Part shown: one piece after another, positions 35,245-44,845 of the stretch | How positions within the stretch are numbered: position 1 is the stretch's first letter | Layout: every line of letters begins with the position of its first letter | Origin: Massilia agilis | GTDB taxonomy: Bacteria; Pseudomonadota; Gammaproteobacteria; Burkholderiales; Burkholderiaceae_D | Assembly (NCBI RefSeq): GCF_024756255.1 | Contig: NZ_JANUHB010000003.1 | Location: 614,439-678,438, forward strand | Direction of reading: 5' to 3' | Length of the DNA: 64,000 bases | The notes under the pieces: model-generated | Seen by the model: only the letters and a program-made list of their open reading frames with translations | Told to the model about the DNA's origin: nothing | Database searches by the model: none | Made by a program: the position numbers and the translations under genes

Positions 35245-36327
35245 CTACGGCGCCTTCGGCTGCGCGCCCGGTTTGCCCGGCTGGCTGAGATCCTTGACGG
35301 TGTAGTCGGCCGGCACGCTGAACAGGGCGGCGGCCGGCTCTTCACGCTTGATTTTGTCGAGGTGGAACAGTACCTCGCCCGAACGCGGATCGCTGTGGCG
35401 GGTCGAGACCGTCACCTGCAGGTCTTGGGCGTACCAGGTCTCGTCCGAGACGACGATGGGTTTGCTGTTGCCGATCGCGCCGGCCGGAATCTCGTAGCTG
35501 CGCAGCTTGCCCTGCGCCTTGACGCCGTCGAAGTCGCGCGTGCCCAGGTCCTTGCTGCTGGCGTTGGCCGACCAGCTGCGGTCCGAGAACGCTTCCACCA
35601 GGGCGGGCGTGACCTGGATGTGGACCGGGCTGGCGCCGGCCGCCTTGCCCTCGTGGCCGGGCACCTCGAAGCGCCGTACCGTGACCGCATGGCCGCCGGC
35701 CTGGCCTTCGGGCAGCACGCCGTCCTTGCGCAGCTCGTCGACGCGTACCCGTGCCGCCTCCGCCGCGGCGCGCCCGGCCTCGGCCCCGGCCCGCGCAGCC
35801 TCGGCAGCCGCACGGTTGGCTTCGGCGGAAGCACGGTGGGCCTGGGCCGCGCTGCGGGCCGCTTCGGCCGCAATGCGGGCGGCGATCGCGCCCGGGTCCA
35901 TGCCGGCGGTCCTGAACCTGGTGGCGGTCTTGTCACGCGGGTTCAGTGCCCAGGTCACGCCTTCGACCGGGTCGTGGATCGACACGCTGGCCAGCTCGCC
36001 CCTGGCGTCGCGCGTTTCGTAACGGGCACGCCCGGCGCTGTCGCGGTAGCTCATCGTGACGCTCTTTTGCGTGATCTGGTTACCGTCCGCCAGCATCCGG
36101 ATGCGCTCGGTGACCATCTCGGCGCTGTACGGCGCGTTCTTGACGGTCCTGCGCGGGCTTTCGCGCATGACGTCGATCTGCATGCGCTGGGCGCCGGCCA
36201 GCGCCGGTGCGGCTTTGGCGGCCGGGGCTGGCTGGGACGCCTGGCCCGCGTCCTCCAGCTCGGCCGACAGGGCGGGCAGGCACAGGCCGGCCAGGCTGGC
36301 AGCCAGGATCAGTTTGTTCGTGTTCAT
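35245..36327 (-). CDS. Exported Ala-rich protein of an ECF sigma operon
   Basis: The protein has 360 residues with a signal peptide (cut near ALSA). Residues 30-130 form a soluble domain (RMQIDVMRESPRRTVKNAPY, MSYRDSAGRARYETRD, ASVSIHDPVEGVTWALNPRD). Residues 145-195 are an alanine-rich repeated helix (AEAARSAAQAHRASAEANRA) with a coiled-coil pattern. The C-terminal domain ends SVPADYTVKD and resembles lipoprotein-sorting or anti-sigma sensor beta folds (DETWYAQDLQVTVSTRHSDP). The ATG overlaps the anti-sigma stop by 4 bases and has a GAGGAG Shine-Dalgarno sequence. It probably senses or responds to an envelope condition; this is inference from the operon. Confidence 0.7.
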   Translation of the reverse strand: MNTNKLILAASLAGLCLPALSAELEDAGQASQPAPAAKAAPALAGAQRMQIDVMRESPRRTVKNAPYSAEMVTERIRMLADGNQITQKSVTMSYRDSAGRARYETRDARGELASVSIHDPVEGVTWALNPRDKTATRFRTAGMDPGAIAARIAAEAARSAAQAHRASAEANRAAAEAARAGAEAGRAAAEAARVRVDELRKDGVLPEGQAGGHAVTVRRFEVPGHEGKAAGASPVHIQVTPALVEAFSDRSWSANASSKDLGTRDFDGVKAQGKLRSYEIPAGAIGNSKPIVVSDETWYAQDLQVTVSTRHSDPRSGEVLFHLDKIKREEPAAALFSVPADYTVKDLSQPGKPGAQPKAP

Positions 36328-36857
36328 GGGGCTCCTCGTGTTTCGTCGTCTAGTGAAGTCAGGCGCAGGGCGAGCGGCTCGCCGTCCGCGCTCACCAGCA
36401 TTTCGGCCTTGACCGAGTCGCCGGCGTTTTCCGGGGTGATCGCCACGCCGAGCGGGGCCAGCGTGGTGCGCGGCACCTGCGTCTGGACCAGCCGCGGCGC
36501 CGGTTCGCGCTGGATCCGTTCCAGCGAGTCGAGCGCGATGAAGGCGCGGTCGTCGCGGCTGGCCTGGGCCAGCGTGCCGGCGGCCTGGGGCAGGGCCGCC
36601 GCACCGTCCACCGGCACGCCGCCCGGCGACAGGGTGAACACCAGTACCACCAGCGCCACGCTGGCCAGGCTGCCGGCGATGCCAAAGCGTGGCTCGTGCA
36701 GGCGCTGGTACCAGCGGCGGCGCGGCGGGAAGGTGTGCGCAAAGGCTTGCATCAGTTCCTGCTCCACCCCGGCCGGGGTGTCGTGGCGGGCCAGTTCGGC
36801 GCGCAGGGCGGCCAGCGGTGAAGCCAGGATCGAATTGTTCATGTCCTCGTCAGTCAT
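36324..36857 (-). CDS. Probable membrane-anchored anti-sigma factor
   Basis: The protein has 177 residues. A cytosolic N-terminal part (about 1-55) is followed by one membrane helix (about 59-77, GIAGSLASVALVVLVFTLS) and a periplasmic tail (FIALDSLERIQREP, PLGVAITPENAGDSVKAEML). It lies directly downstream of an ECF sigma gene (21 bases) and overlaps the next gene by 4 bases, the usual position of an anti-sigma factor. No zinc-binding HxxxCxxC motif is present, so it is not a ZAS-type anti-sigma. Assignment rests on topology and context. Confidence 0.65.
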   Translation of the reverse strand: MTDEDMNNSILASPLAALRAELARHDTPAGVEQELMQAFAHTFPPRRRWYQRLHEPRFGIAGSLASVALVVLVFTLSPGGVPVDGAAALPQAAGTLAQASRDDRAFIALDSLERIQREPAPRLVQTQVPRTTLAPLGVAITPENAGDSVKAEMLVSADGEPLALRLTSLDDETRGAP

Positions 36858-36878
36858 TTTCTTTCTCCACGGCCGCCC

Positions 36879-37481
36879 TCAGGCGGCGTTGACGGCCGGC
36901 CGCAGCGCGGCCAGGCGTTTTGCCAGCGCGGCGCGGCCACGCGACAGGCGTGAGCGCACGGTGCCGATGTCGACCTGGCAGACGTTGGCAATTTCCACGT
37001 AAGACAGGTCGTGCAATTCATACAAGATGACCACGTCGCGGTAGTGCGGGGCCAGCTGGGCCAGCGCGCGCCGCACCTCCTCGGCCGCCTCGTTCTCCAG
37101 CAGGCGGGCGAGCGGCTCGGCGTCCTCGCTGGCCATCTCGAAGCCGTCCTCGCCGTCCTCGTCGTCCGGCGCCACCAGCGACAGCAGGCGCGAGCGCCCC
37201 GGGTCCTGCTTCAGGGCCAGCATCCGCGCCACCCCGAACAGGAAGTGCTGCAACTGGCCGCGCAGCGGGTCGAACTGCAGCCGCCCCGTCAACAATCCCA
37301 TGAAAGCCTCCTGCACGATGTCGGCGGCCGTGTCCGGCGAGCCGCAGCGCAGCAGGGCGTAGCGGTACAGCGGCCCCTGGTGGCGCCGGTACAGGGCGGC
37401 GAAGGCCTCGGCGGTGCCGTTCCTGGCCTGGCGCAGCAGGTCGCTGTCCGAATGAGTGTTGGCGGTGGTCATGGTTGTCAT
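36879..37481 (-). CDS. ECF RNA polymerase sigma factor
   Basis: The protein has 200 residues. Region 2 is at about 15-85 (FAALYRRHQGPLYRYALLRC, DIVQEAFMGLLTG) and region 4 at about 135-190 (LAQLAPHYRDVVILYELHDL, SYVEIANVCQVDIGTVRSRL). The linker has an acidic insert (DDEDGEDG). The first gene of a three-gene operon, it is followed by the probable anti-sigma factor and the exported Ala-rich protein. Two starts are possible, ATG 37481 and ATG 37472; neither has a strong Shine-Dalgarno sequence. A perfect 12-bp inverted repeat lies 21 bases upstream, probably the control site. Confidence 0.9.
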   Translation of the reverse strand: MTTMTTANTHSDSDLLRQARNGTAEAFAALYRRHQGPLYRYALLRCGSPDTAADIVQEAFMGLLTGRLQFDPLRGQLQHFLFGVARMLALKQDPGRSRLLSLVAPDDEDGEDGFEMASEDAEPLARLLENEAAEEVRRALAQLAPHYRDVVILYELHDLSYVEIANVCQVDIGTVRSRLSRGRAALAKRLAALRPAVNAA

Positions 37482-37501
37482 CTTTAACCATATTCCACCG
37501 C

Positions 37502-37534
37502 CGCGTTCAAAAAGTTCCAGATTTTTTGAACGCG
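37502..37534. promoter_or_regulatory. Perfect 12-bp inverted repeat upstream of the sigma-factor operon
   Basis: CGCGTTCAAAAA (37502-37513) is repeated as its exact reverse complement TTTTTGAACGCG (37523-37534) with a 9-base spacer that contains GTTCC, which reads GGAAC on the transcribed strand, like many ECF -35 elements. It is 21 bases from the sigma start. It could be an operator overlapping an autoregulated promoter. Confidence 0.65.
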
Positions 37535-37593
37535 AGGGGGCGCCACCGGGGACGGCGGCGCACAGGACGGGGAGGGAGGGCTGGACCGCCTGG

Positions 37594-38034
37594 TCAGAGC
37601 CAGTTCACGCGGTCGAACTTGGCGCGGAAGTCGTCGGGCATGGCGACAACCTGGCAGGTCTTGTAGTTGTAGAAGACGAAACCGGACTTGGCCATGGCGA
37701 CCAGCGTCTTGTCGCGCGGGCGGGTAACGCGAAAGATGATATCGCCGCCGTACTTGTTGAAGTCCATCACGCCGACCTCGAACAGCAGCTGGTCGCGCGC
37801 GTGCGCCTCGGCCCGGTAGGTGGTGGCCAGGTCGGTCACGATGATGCCGGTGCCGTCACGCTCGGTTTCGGCCACGCCGTATTCGAACAGGAAGCGCGCC
37901 CGCGCCTCGGAAATCATCGAGATCATCGAATCGTTGCCGAGGTGGTTGGCGGCATTGATGTCAGTTACCCGCACCGTCAGCGGTGTCGAGTAATACCATT
38001 GGTCTTCGGGGAAGTCGAGTTGTAAACGTGCCAT
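37594..38034 (-). CDS. Hotdog-fold acyl-CoA thioesterase family protein
   Basis: The protein has 146 residues from ATG 38034; TTG at 38040 is an alternative. It shows the 4HBT-type pattern: TVRVTDINAANHLGNDSMIS with the position of the catalytic Asp/Asn-His, ARFLFEYG, a central strand TYRAEAHARDQLLFEVGVMD, and GGDIIFRVTRPRDKTLVAMAKSGFVFYNY. Such enzymes hydrolyse acyl-CoA thioesters in the cytosol. Its start lies close after the stop of the sugar-dehydrogenase gene, so the two may be cotranscribed, though their functions are not obviously linked. Confidence 0.82.
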   Translation of the reverse strand: MARLQLDFPEDQWYYSTPLTVRVTDINAANHLGNDSMISMISEARARFLFEYGVAETERDGTGIIVTDLATTYRAEAHARDQLLFEVGVMDFNKYGGDIIFRVTRPRDKTLVAMAKSGFVFYNYKTCQVVAMPDDFRAKFDRVNWL

Positions 38035-38043
38035 GCCCAAATT

Positions 38044-39516
<1,473 letters not shown>

Positions 39517-39595
39517 GGCAACCCCTCCTTTCGAATCGAGGCGCCATTGTGCCAGCCGGGGCCGCGCGCACGGCTGGCCGGCGGTTTGATGCGGG

Positions 39596-40900
39596 TCAGC
39601 GAGTCAGGCGATAGATCAGGATTGCGCTGCGGATCGCCGCGCGCTCGATCGAGCCCACGTCCAGCCTTTCCTCCGGCGAGTGGGCACCGGCGCCGCTTGC
39701 GCCCAGGCCGTCCAGGCTGTCCACCAGCGGCGCCACGAACTGGATGTCGCCCGCGCCGCGCGCCTCGGGCGGCACCGCGCCCACGCTGCCCAGGCCGGCG
39801 TCGCTGCTGGCCTGCGAGTACGCGTCGAGCAGTTTCAGGTTGCCCGGCGTGACGGCCATCGGCGGATAGGAATCGCGGAAATGGATGCTGGCGCTGGCGC
39901 CCGGCAGGCTCTGGGTGACGATCTCGCGCATTTTGGCCTGCGCCCGGTCGCGCTGGCCGTAGTCGAGGTAGCGCAGGTCGCCCTTGACGGTCACCGTGTT
40001 GGCGATCACGTTGGTCTTGCCGAAGGCGCTGCCGCGCGAATTGGCCTCGTCGAAGGCGACCTCGGTGCCGCCCAGGATCACGCCCGGGTTGAAGGTCAGG
40101 CCCGTTTCGACGACCTGCTGGCGGAAGCCGTCCAGGATGCGGGCGGCCTCGTACACGGCGCCGTAGCCGCCCGTGCCGAACACGCTGGAGGAGTGGCCCT
40201 GGCGTCCCTTGACCTCCAGCTCGAACGAGGCGGTGGCGCGGCGCCCGACGGTGGCGCGCGGCTGGCCGCTGCTGCCGCCCACCATGCCCTCGTAGCCCAG
40301 CGCAATGTCGCTGCGCCTGGCCAGCGCCACCATGTCGCGGCGCGAGATTTCCTTCGGGTTGCCGGCCTCTTCCTCGTCGCCGGTGAACATCACCGAGATC
40401 GTGGTGTTGTCCAGCGCGCCGACCTGCTTGAGCGCGCGCAGCGCCTCGATGATGGCCACGTCGCCGCCCTTCATGTCGGACACGCCCTGGCCGCGCACCA
40501 CCTCGGCGCTCTCCGGCTGCCAGGTGGGCACCTTGCTGTCCGGCTCGAACACCGTGTCCAGGTGGCCGAGCAGCAGCACGCGCTTGCCCTGGGTGCCGCT
40601 GCGGGTGGCCACCAGGTGGCCGGCGCGGCCCATCTCGGGCGGCATCTCGATCCATTCCGTCCTGAAGCCGAGCTCGTCGAACTGGCGGCGGAACACGGCG
40701 CCCACCTCGCGCACGCCTTTCAGGTTCAGGGTGCCGCTGTTGATGCTCGCGGCTTGCCGCAGGAGGTCCAGCGCCTGCGGGCTGTGGGCCTTGATTTCGG
40801 CAACGATGCGCTGTTCGACCGGCGACAGCTCGGCGGCTGCCGCGAGCTGGGTGCAGAGAATCGCCGCGGCGGCGAGCGCCAGGCCAGGCTTGACGTGCAT
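39596..40900 (-). CDS. Exported M20-family metallopeptidase (glutamate carboxypeptidase-like)
   Basis: The protein has 434 residues with a signal peptide (cut after AAAA near residue 23). Metal-binding blocks of the dizinc M20 family are GHLDTVF, SDMKGG, FTGDEEEAGN and GYEGM, with AGDIQF and the final GAHSPEER near the C-terminus. The dimerisation domain has KGRQGHSSSVFG. It is predicted to cleave peptides or folyl-polyglutamate-like substrates in the periplasm. It stands alone on the minus strand, 79 bases upstream of the sugar dehydrogenase start. Confidence 0.9.
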   Translation of the reverse strand: MHVKPGLALAAAAILCTQLAAAAELSPVEQRIVAEIKAHSPQALDLLRQAASINSGTLNLKGVREVGAVFRRQFDELGFRTEWIEMPPEMGRAGHLVATRSGTQGKRVLLLGHLDTVFEPDSKVPTWQPESAEVVRGQGVSDMKGGDVAIIEALRALKQVGALDNTTISVMFTGDEEEAGNPKEISRRDMVALARRSDIALGYEGMVGGSSGQPRATVGRRATASFELEVKGRQGHSSSVFGTGGYGAVYEAARILDGFRQQVVETGLTFNPGVILGGTEVAFDEANSRGSAFGKTNVIANTVTVKGDLRYLDYGQRDRAQAKMREIVTQSLPGASASIHFRDSYPPMAVTPGNLKLLDAYSQASSDAGLGSVGAVPPEARGAGDIQFVAPLVDSLDGLGASGAGAHSPEERLDVGSIERAAIRSAILIYRLTR

Positions 40901-41001
40901 AGTGGACTCTTGTCGTGAAAGGTGAAGAGTGCACTTTACTACTTCATTGCAAATTGGAAAAAGATTACCGGCGGGGATGTGGGTTCCCGGCGTAATGACA
41001 G

Positions 41002-41301
41002 CTATTGCGCCGGGCCGGTCGGCCCGCGCCGCGTTTTCCGGACCACGCCCTGCGGGTCGAGCAGGACCACGAATTCGGTGTAACGCCCCGCACCGGCCGG
41101 GATCTCATACAGCCAGGCCTCGAACCGGCTGTCGAACACCACGGCCCTGGTCTTGCCCAGCGTGGCCAGCAGTTCGGACTTGGTGGTCTGCCCCGGCACC
41201 ACCCGCGCGGCCAGGTCCTCGCGCGCCACGGATCCGGGGAGGGGGGCGCTGGCGCAGCCGGCCAGCAACACAGCTGCCGCCAAGGCAAACAGGCGTGTCA
41301 T
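41002..41301 (-). CDS. Small SmpA/OmlA-like lipoprotein
   Basis: The protein has 99 residues from the ATG at 41301. The lipobox LLAGC places lipidated Cys16. The mature domain (VVPGQTTKSELLATLGKTRA then AWLYEIPAGAGRYTEFVVLL) has the layout of BamE/SmpA small lipoproteins. Its start overlaps the stop of the preceding exported protein by 4 bases. An in-frame extension to 41652 is rejected because it overlaps that gene. Function is unknown, but a role in the outer-membrane envelope is likely. Confidence 0.72.
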   Translation of the reverse strand: MTRLFALAAAVLLAGCASAPLPGSVAREDLAARVVPGQTTKSELLATLGKTRAVVFDSRFEAWLYEIPAGAGRYTEFVVLLDPQGVVRKTRRGPTGPAQ

Positions 41302-42089
41302 GGGCGCGCTCCCGGCGGGTCGTCCATGTACGCGAACTCGACCAGCGTGTCGTCGGGCCAGCCGCGGTCCCAGATCGGGACGTAATACGTGCGGTCCACC
41401 AGTACCTGGCAATCGCAATAAGGGAGCATGTCGCGCGTCTGCTCGCCGCCCGCGTACAGCATCTTGAACGGCAGCACCTCGGTGCGCGCACCGGCACGCA
41501 GCGTCACCGAAAACAGCGGCCGCTCGGCAAAGAACAGGTAGTTGCCTTCCGGGCTGTTGCACACGCGCTCGGTCCCGGTGATCGCGTTCGCCAGCCAGCC
41601 GAACAGTGGCGAACTGTTCGACACCAGGCCGGCGTCCATGCCGACCAGGCATTCCAGGCGCAGGTCGCCCAGCCGGCGCGTGCCCGGCGGCAGGCCAGGG
41701 GTCTCGATACGCGCGCGCCAGGTCATGCTGGTGGTCTTGCGGTTGGCGATGACGGCGGCATCCTCGCCCAGCGCCTGCGCGTTGCGCGGCAAGATGAAGG
41801 TATTGTCCGGCGCCACCGGCACCGGGATCGTGATGTGGTCGCCCACCACGCGCAGCGTGATGCCGTGCATGTCCACGGTCGGCGAGCGTGGCAACAGCTG
41901 GAAACGCAGCGTGGCCCGGGGCGCCAGCGCATGGTCGCGCGCGAAGCGTTCCATGCCAGCGATCATTTTTCGGTAGGACTTGTCGACTGGGTCACGCGTC
42001 TGCGTGACGGTGACGACCGGCGCAGGTGTTTCCTGCGCGCCCGCGGGCGCGGCCAGGAACAGGGGAATCAGGCAGGCCAGCCTGCGCAT
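41298..42089 (-). CDS. Exported protein of unknown function
   Basis: The protein has 263 residues with a signal peptide (cut after GAQ). The mature part is beta-rich (LRFQLLPRSPTVDMHGITLR, YLFFAERPLFSVTLRAGART) and includes a C-terminal pair of Cys in YCDCQVLVDRTYYVPIWD plus two further Cys (LECLV, ERVCNS), so disulfides are likely. No domain is recognised. It sits between the DUF882 peptidase (3 bases upstream) and the small lipoprotein (4-base overlap), forming a three-gene envelope operon. Confidence 0.72.
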   Translation of the reverse strand: MRRLACLIPLFLAAPAGAQETPAPVVTVTQTRDPVDKSYRKMIAGMERFARDHALAPRATLRFQLLPRSPTVDMHGITLRVVGDHITIPVPVAPDNTFILPRNAQALGEDAAVIANRKTTSMTWRARIETPGLPPGTRRLGDLRLECLVGMDAGLVSNSSPLFGWLANAITGTERVCNSPEGNYLFFAERPLFSVTLRAGARTEVLPFKMLYAGGEQTRDMLPYCDCQVLVDRTYYVPIWDRGWPDDTLVEFAYMDDPPGARP

Positions 42090-42092
42090 GGC

Positions 42093-42653
42093 TTACCAGT
42101 AGCGGACCCGGCCGGTATCCATGTGGACGAACTGCGAGTCCGGGTAATAGCCAACGCCGCCACCGCGCAGCGACATGGCGGCCTTGCGCAGGTGCGCCAG
42201 GTCCTGGCCCGGCATGCGGATGTCGATGGCCCGGCCTTCCATGTGCATGCTGTGCTTGGCCACGCCGTTGCTGTGTTCGTGCAGCATCGCGTTGGTGGCC
42301 GGCGAGCGATAACCGGAAATAACGTGCAGCACGTTTTGCGAGCCGAACTGGGCGCTGACCTTGTCGAGCAGGAGCAGCAGCTGCGGGTCGATCTGGGCGA
42401 TCTGGTTGTTGCGGTGGTCGCGCAGCAGCTTGTTAATGTCTTGCAAGGCATCAGGGATGAACTGGCCCTCTGCCCAGAAAATGGTACGCAGGCTTTCGCC
42501 GGTGTGCGTGTTGTAGAAACGAAGCGTGCGCTCGTTCTCGGCGGCAGTGGCTGCGGCGGCAGCGGTGACGTCGGCCGCGCGCGACAGGGCCGGCAGGCCC
42601 AGCGCGGACGCCATCACGACAGAACTTTTCAAAAAGGAACGGCGTTGATTCAT
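42093..42653 (-). CDS. Tat-exported DUF882/M15-like murein peptidase
   Basis: The protein has 186 residues. The N-terminus MNQRRSFLKS is a twin-arginine signal motif. The DUF882 domain carries the M15 metal-binding set SMHMEGRAID (His137, Asp144) and HMD (His177, Asp179), with NVLHVISGYRSPATNAML before it. This matches the MepK/YcbK group, which cut peptidoglycan cross-links. Tat export suggests it folds, perhaps with its zinc, before transport. It is the first gene of a three-gene operon with an exported protein and a small lipoprotein. Confidence 0.85.
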   Translation of the reverse strand: MNQRRSFLKSSVVMASALGLPALSRAADVTAAAAATAAENERTLRFYNTHTGESLRTIFWAEGQFIPDALQDINKLLRDHRNNQIAQIDPQLLLLLDKVSAQFGSQNVLHVISGYRSPATNAMLHEHSNGVAKHSMHMEGRAIDIRMPGQDLAHLRKAAMSLRGGGVGYYPDSQFVHMDTGRVRYW

Positions 42654-42778
42654 AGTACTTCCTCACGCGGGTTCAGCAATCTCCCATGATACGCCTCGCA
42701 GCCAAATTCTGCAGGCGGCGCTTTTGTTTTTCTTCAGTAACGGCGGGCGTTCTCCGCTGCTAGTCGTTCAGGAAACGT

Positions 42779-42793
42779 CGTGCGAATCGCACG
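42779..42793. promoter_or_regulatory. 15-bp perfect palindrome between divergent genes
   Basis: CGTGCGA-A-TCGCACG is a perfect odd-centred palindrome in the 298-base divergent region between the DUF882 operon and the glycosyltransferase. It may be an operator; the rest of that region has no supported gene. Confidence 0.35.
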
Positions 42794-42951
42794 GAATCGC
42801 AGCCGCCCGCCGGCCCTCGGTACGCCTTGCGGCAGATGTCGAGGGCGTTTGATCTAGCTCTGCTGACTTGCTCGCCCCCACGCCGATGATGAGGCAGTCC
42901 GCGCCGTCGACGTGCCCCGTCCGCGTGCGGAGCAGGCGAACGGGAGCGACC

Positions 42952-44688
42952 ATGTTTCGCAAGTGGATGCTGAAAATGTTTACGGCCTCGCAGCGGCTGC
43001 GCACGCGCGAGGGCGGGGCGGTCGCGCTGCCGGCCACGTTCGCGCTGCCGGGCCTTTCCGCCGGCAGCGCCTATGTGGCCGTGGCCTTGCTGCTGCCCGC
43101 GTTCTTCTTCCTGTACGGGCTGGACGCGTTCCCGCTGCGCGACAACAACGAAGGCCTGTACGCCGAGATCGCGCGCGAAATGCTGGAGACGGGCAACTAC
43201 GTCGTGCCGCACCTGAACGGCGTGCCCTACATCGAAAAGCCGCCGCTGCTCTACTGGCTGTGCGCCCTGTCCATGAAGCTGCTGGGGCCAACGCCGGCGG
43301 CGGCGCGCCTGGTGTCGGCCGGGTCGATGCTGGCGCTCTCCGTGGGCCTGTTCCAGTTTGCCCGGATGCACGGCAACGCGCGCGCCGGCGTGTTTGCCAG
43401 CGTCGGCGCGGCCAGCGCATTGCCGGTGGCGCTGGTGGCACACGTCGTGCTGTTCGACCCGCTGCTCACGGCATTGCTGGGCGGCTGCCTCCTGTGCTAC
43501 CTGCACAGCTACCTGGTGCACAGCCGCAAGGCGCTGCGCTGGGCGGCCTTCCTGCTGGCATTGGCCGTGCTGGACAAGGGCGGAGTGGCGCTGGCGCTGG
43601 CCGGCGGGACGGTGGCCCTGTTCCTGTTGCTCGTGCGCGACCGCCAGGGCTGGCGCCGCCTGTTCGACCCGGCCGCAATCGCCGTCCTGCTGCTCGTTGC
43701 CGGGGTGTGGCACCTTGCCGCCGCGTTGATGCAGCCGGGGTTTGCCTGGTTCTATTTCATCAACGAACACGTGCTGCGCTTCCTCGGCCAGCGCCAGCCC
43801 GACGACTACCACCACGGCCCGCTCTGGTTCTACCTGCCGCGCCTGCTGCTGATGCTGGCGCCGTGGACCCCGTTCCTGCTGCTGCTCGCGCCGGCGCGGG
43901 GCGCCAGTCCCGGCACCAGCGGCACCATCGTGCGCTTTTGCCAGGCGGCGACGCTGTTCCCGCTGCTGTTCTTCTCGTTGTCCGCCGCCAAGGCCGACTA
44001 TTACCTCATGGTTGCGCTGCCGGGGCTGGCGCTGTGGCTGGGCATCGAGCTGGCGCAGCGCCTGGCCGCGCCGGACCGGCTGGTGGCCGCCTGCTGGGGC
44101 GTATCGCTCGGGCTTGCCGCGCTGGCGTTGTTTGCCGCGCCGGGCGCGTTCAGCGGCAGCGTGCCGTTGCCGGTGCTGGCCATGCTGGGCGCCGCCGCGC
44201 TGGGCCTGGCGATCTTCGGGCGCAGCCTGTTCCTGCGGCAGCGCACCACCCGCGCGCGCGAACTGGCGCTGCTCGCCGTTGCCCTGCTGTCGGCGGCCGC
44301 GCTGGTGCCGCTGTGCCAGGTGGCGGGCGAGCGCGGCGCGCGCGACAGCAGCGTGTACGTCGCACGCATCCTGGCCGGCCACGAGGGCGGGTCGCGGTCG
44401 GTGTTCATCTACCGCGATTTCGAGGACACCTTCTCCACCTTGCCGTTCTACCTGGGGCAGCCGGTGCCGCTGGTGGACAGTGCCAGCCGCGACTTGCAGT
44501 TCGGCTGCGCCCGCCATGGCGTGGCGCGCTGCCTGACCATCGACGAGTTCCGGCACGCGCGCGCGCGCGGCCCGGTGGCGGTGGTGGTGCAGGCCGCGCG
44601 CGCCGACGAATTCCTGGCCCTTGCCGGGCCCGGCCGCTGGCGCGCGGAATGGGTCGGCGAGAAGATGGTGCTGTTCGATGCGCGCTAG
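42952..44688 (+). CDS. ArnT-like membrane glycosyltransferase (PMT_2 family)
   Basis: The protein has 578 residues from ATG 42952, which has a GGGAG Shine-Dalgarno sequence; an upstream extension to 42868 is less likely. It has about ten to twelve hydrophobic helices. The first periplasmic loop has FPLRDNNEGLYAEIAREML with the acidic catalytic residue and YIEKPPLLYW, the hallmark of ArnT/PMT-type transferases that move a sugar from a polyprenyl carrier. The C-terminal part is soluble (SRSVFIYRDFEDTFSTLPFY). The acceptor could be lipid A or another envelope molecule. It has no other polymyxin-type genes beside it, so the lipid A role is not shown. Confidence 0.85.
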   Translation: MFRKWMLKMFTASQRLRTREGGAVALPATFALPGLSAGSAYVAVALLLPAFFFLYGLDAFPLRDNNEGLYAEIAREMLETGNYVVPHLNGVPYIEKPPLLYWLCALSMKLLGPTPAAARLVSAGSMLALSVGLFQFARMHGNARAGVFASVGAASALPVALVAHVVLFDPLLTALLGGCLLCYLHSYLVHSRKALRWAAFLLALAVLDKGGVALALAGGTVALFLLLVRDRQGWRRLFDPAAIAVLLLVAGVWHLAAALMQPGFAWFYFINEHVLRFLGQRQPDDYHHGPLWFYLPRLLLMLAPWTPFLLLLAPARGASPGTSGTIVRFCQAATLFPLLFFSLSAAKADYYLMVALPGLALWLGIELAQRLAAPDRLVAACWGVSLGLAALALFAAPGAFSGSVPLPVLAMLGAAALGLAIFGRSLFLRQRTTRARELALLAVALLSAAALVPLCQVAGERGARDSSVYVARILAGHEGGSRSVFIYRDFEDTFSTLPFYLGQPVPLVDSASRDLQFGCARHGVARCLTIDEFRHARARGPVAVVVQAARADEFLALAGPGRWRAEWVGEKMVLFDAR

Positions 44689-44845
44689 CGTATGCGTGGC
44701 GCATCAGAGTGTTGCGTCACTTTAACGGGAGCATCACGAGCGGGCGATTGTTGTTGGGTTTCCAAAAAGTTAGTTGCAATAATGATCATCCGGCAGGCGG
44801 CACCGCGCCGCCGACGGTTCATTGGCGACTTCAACTGGAGGAGAC

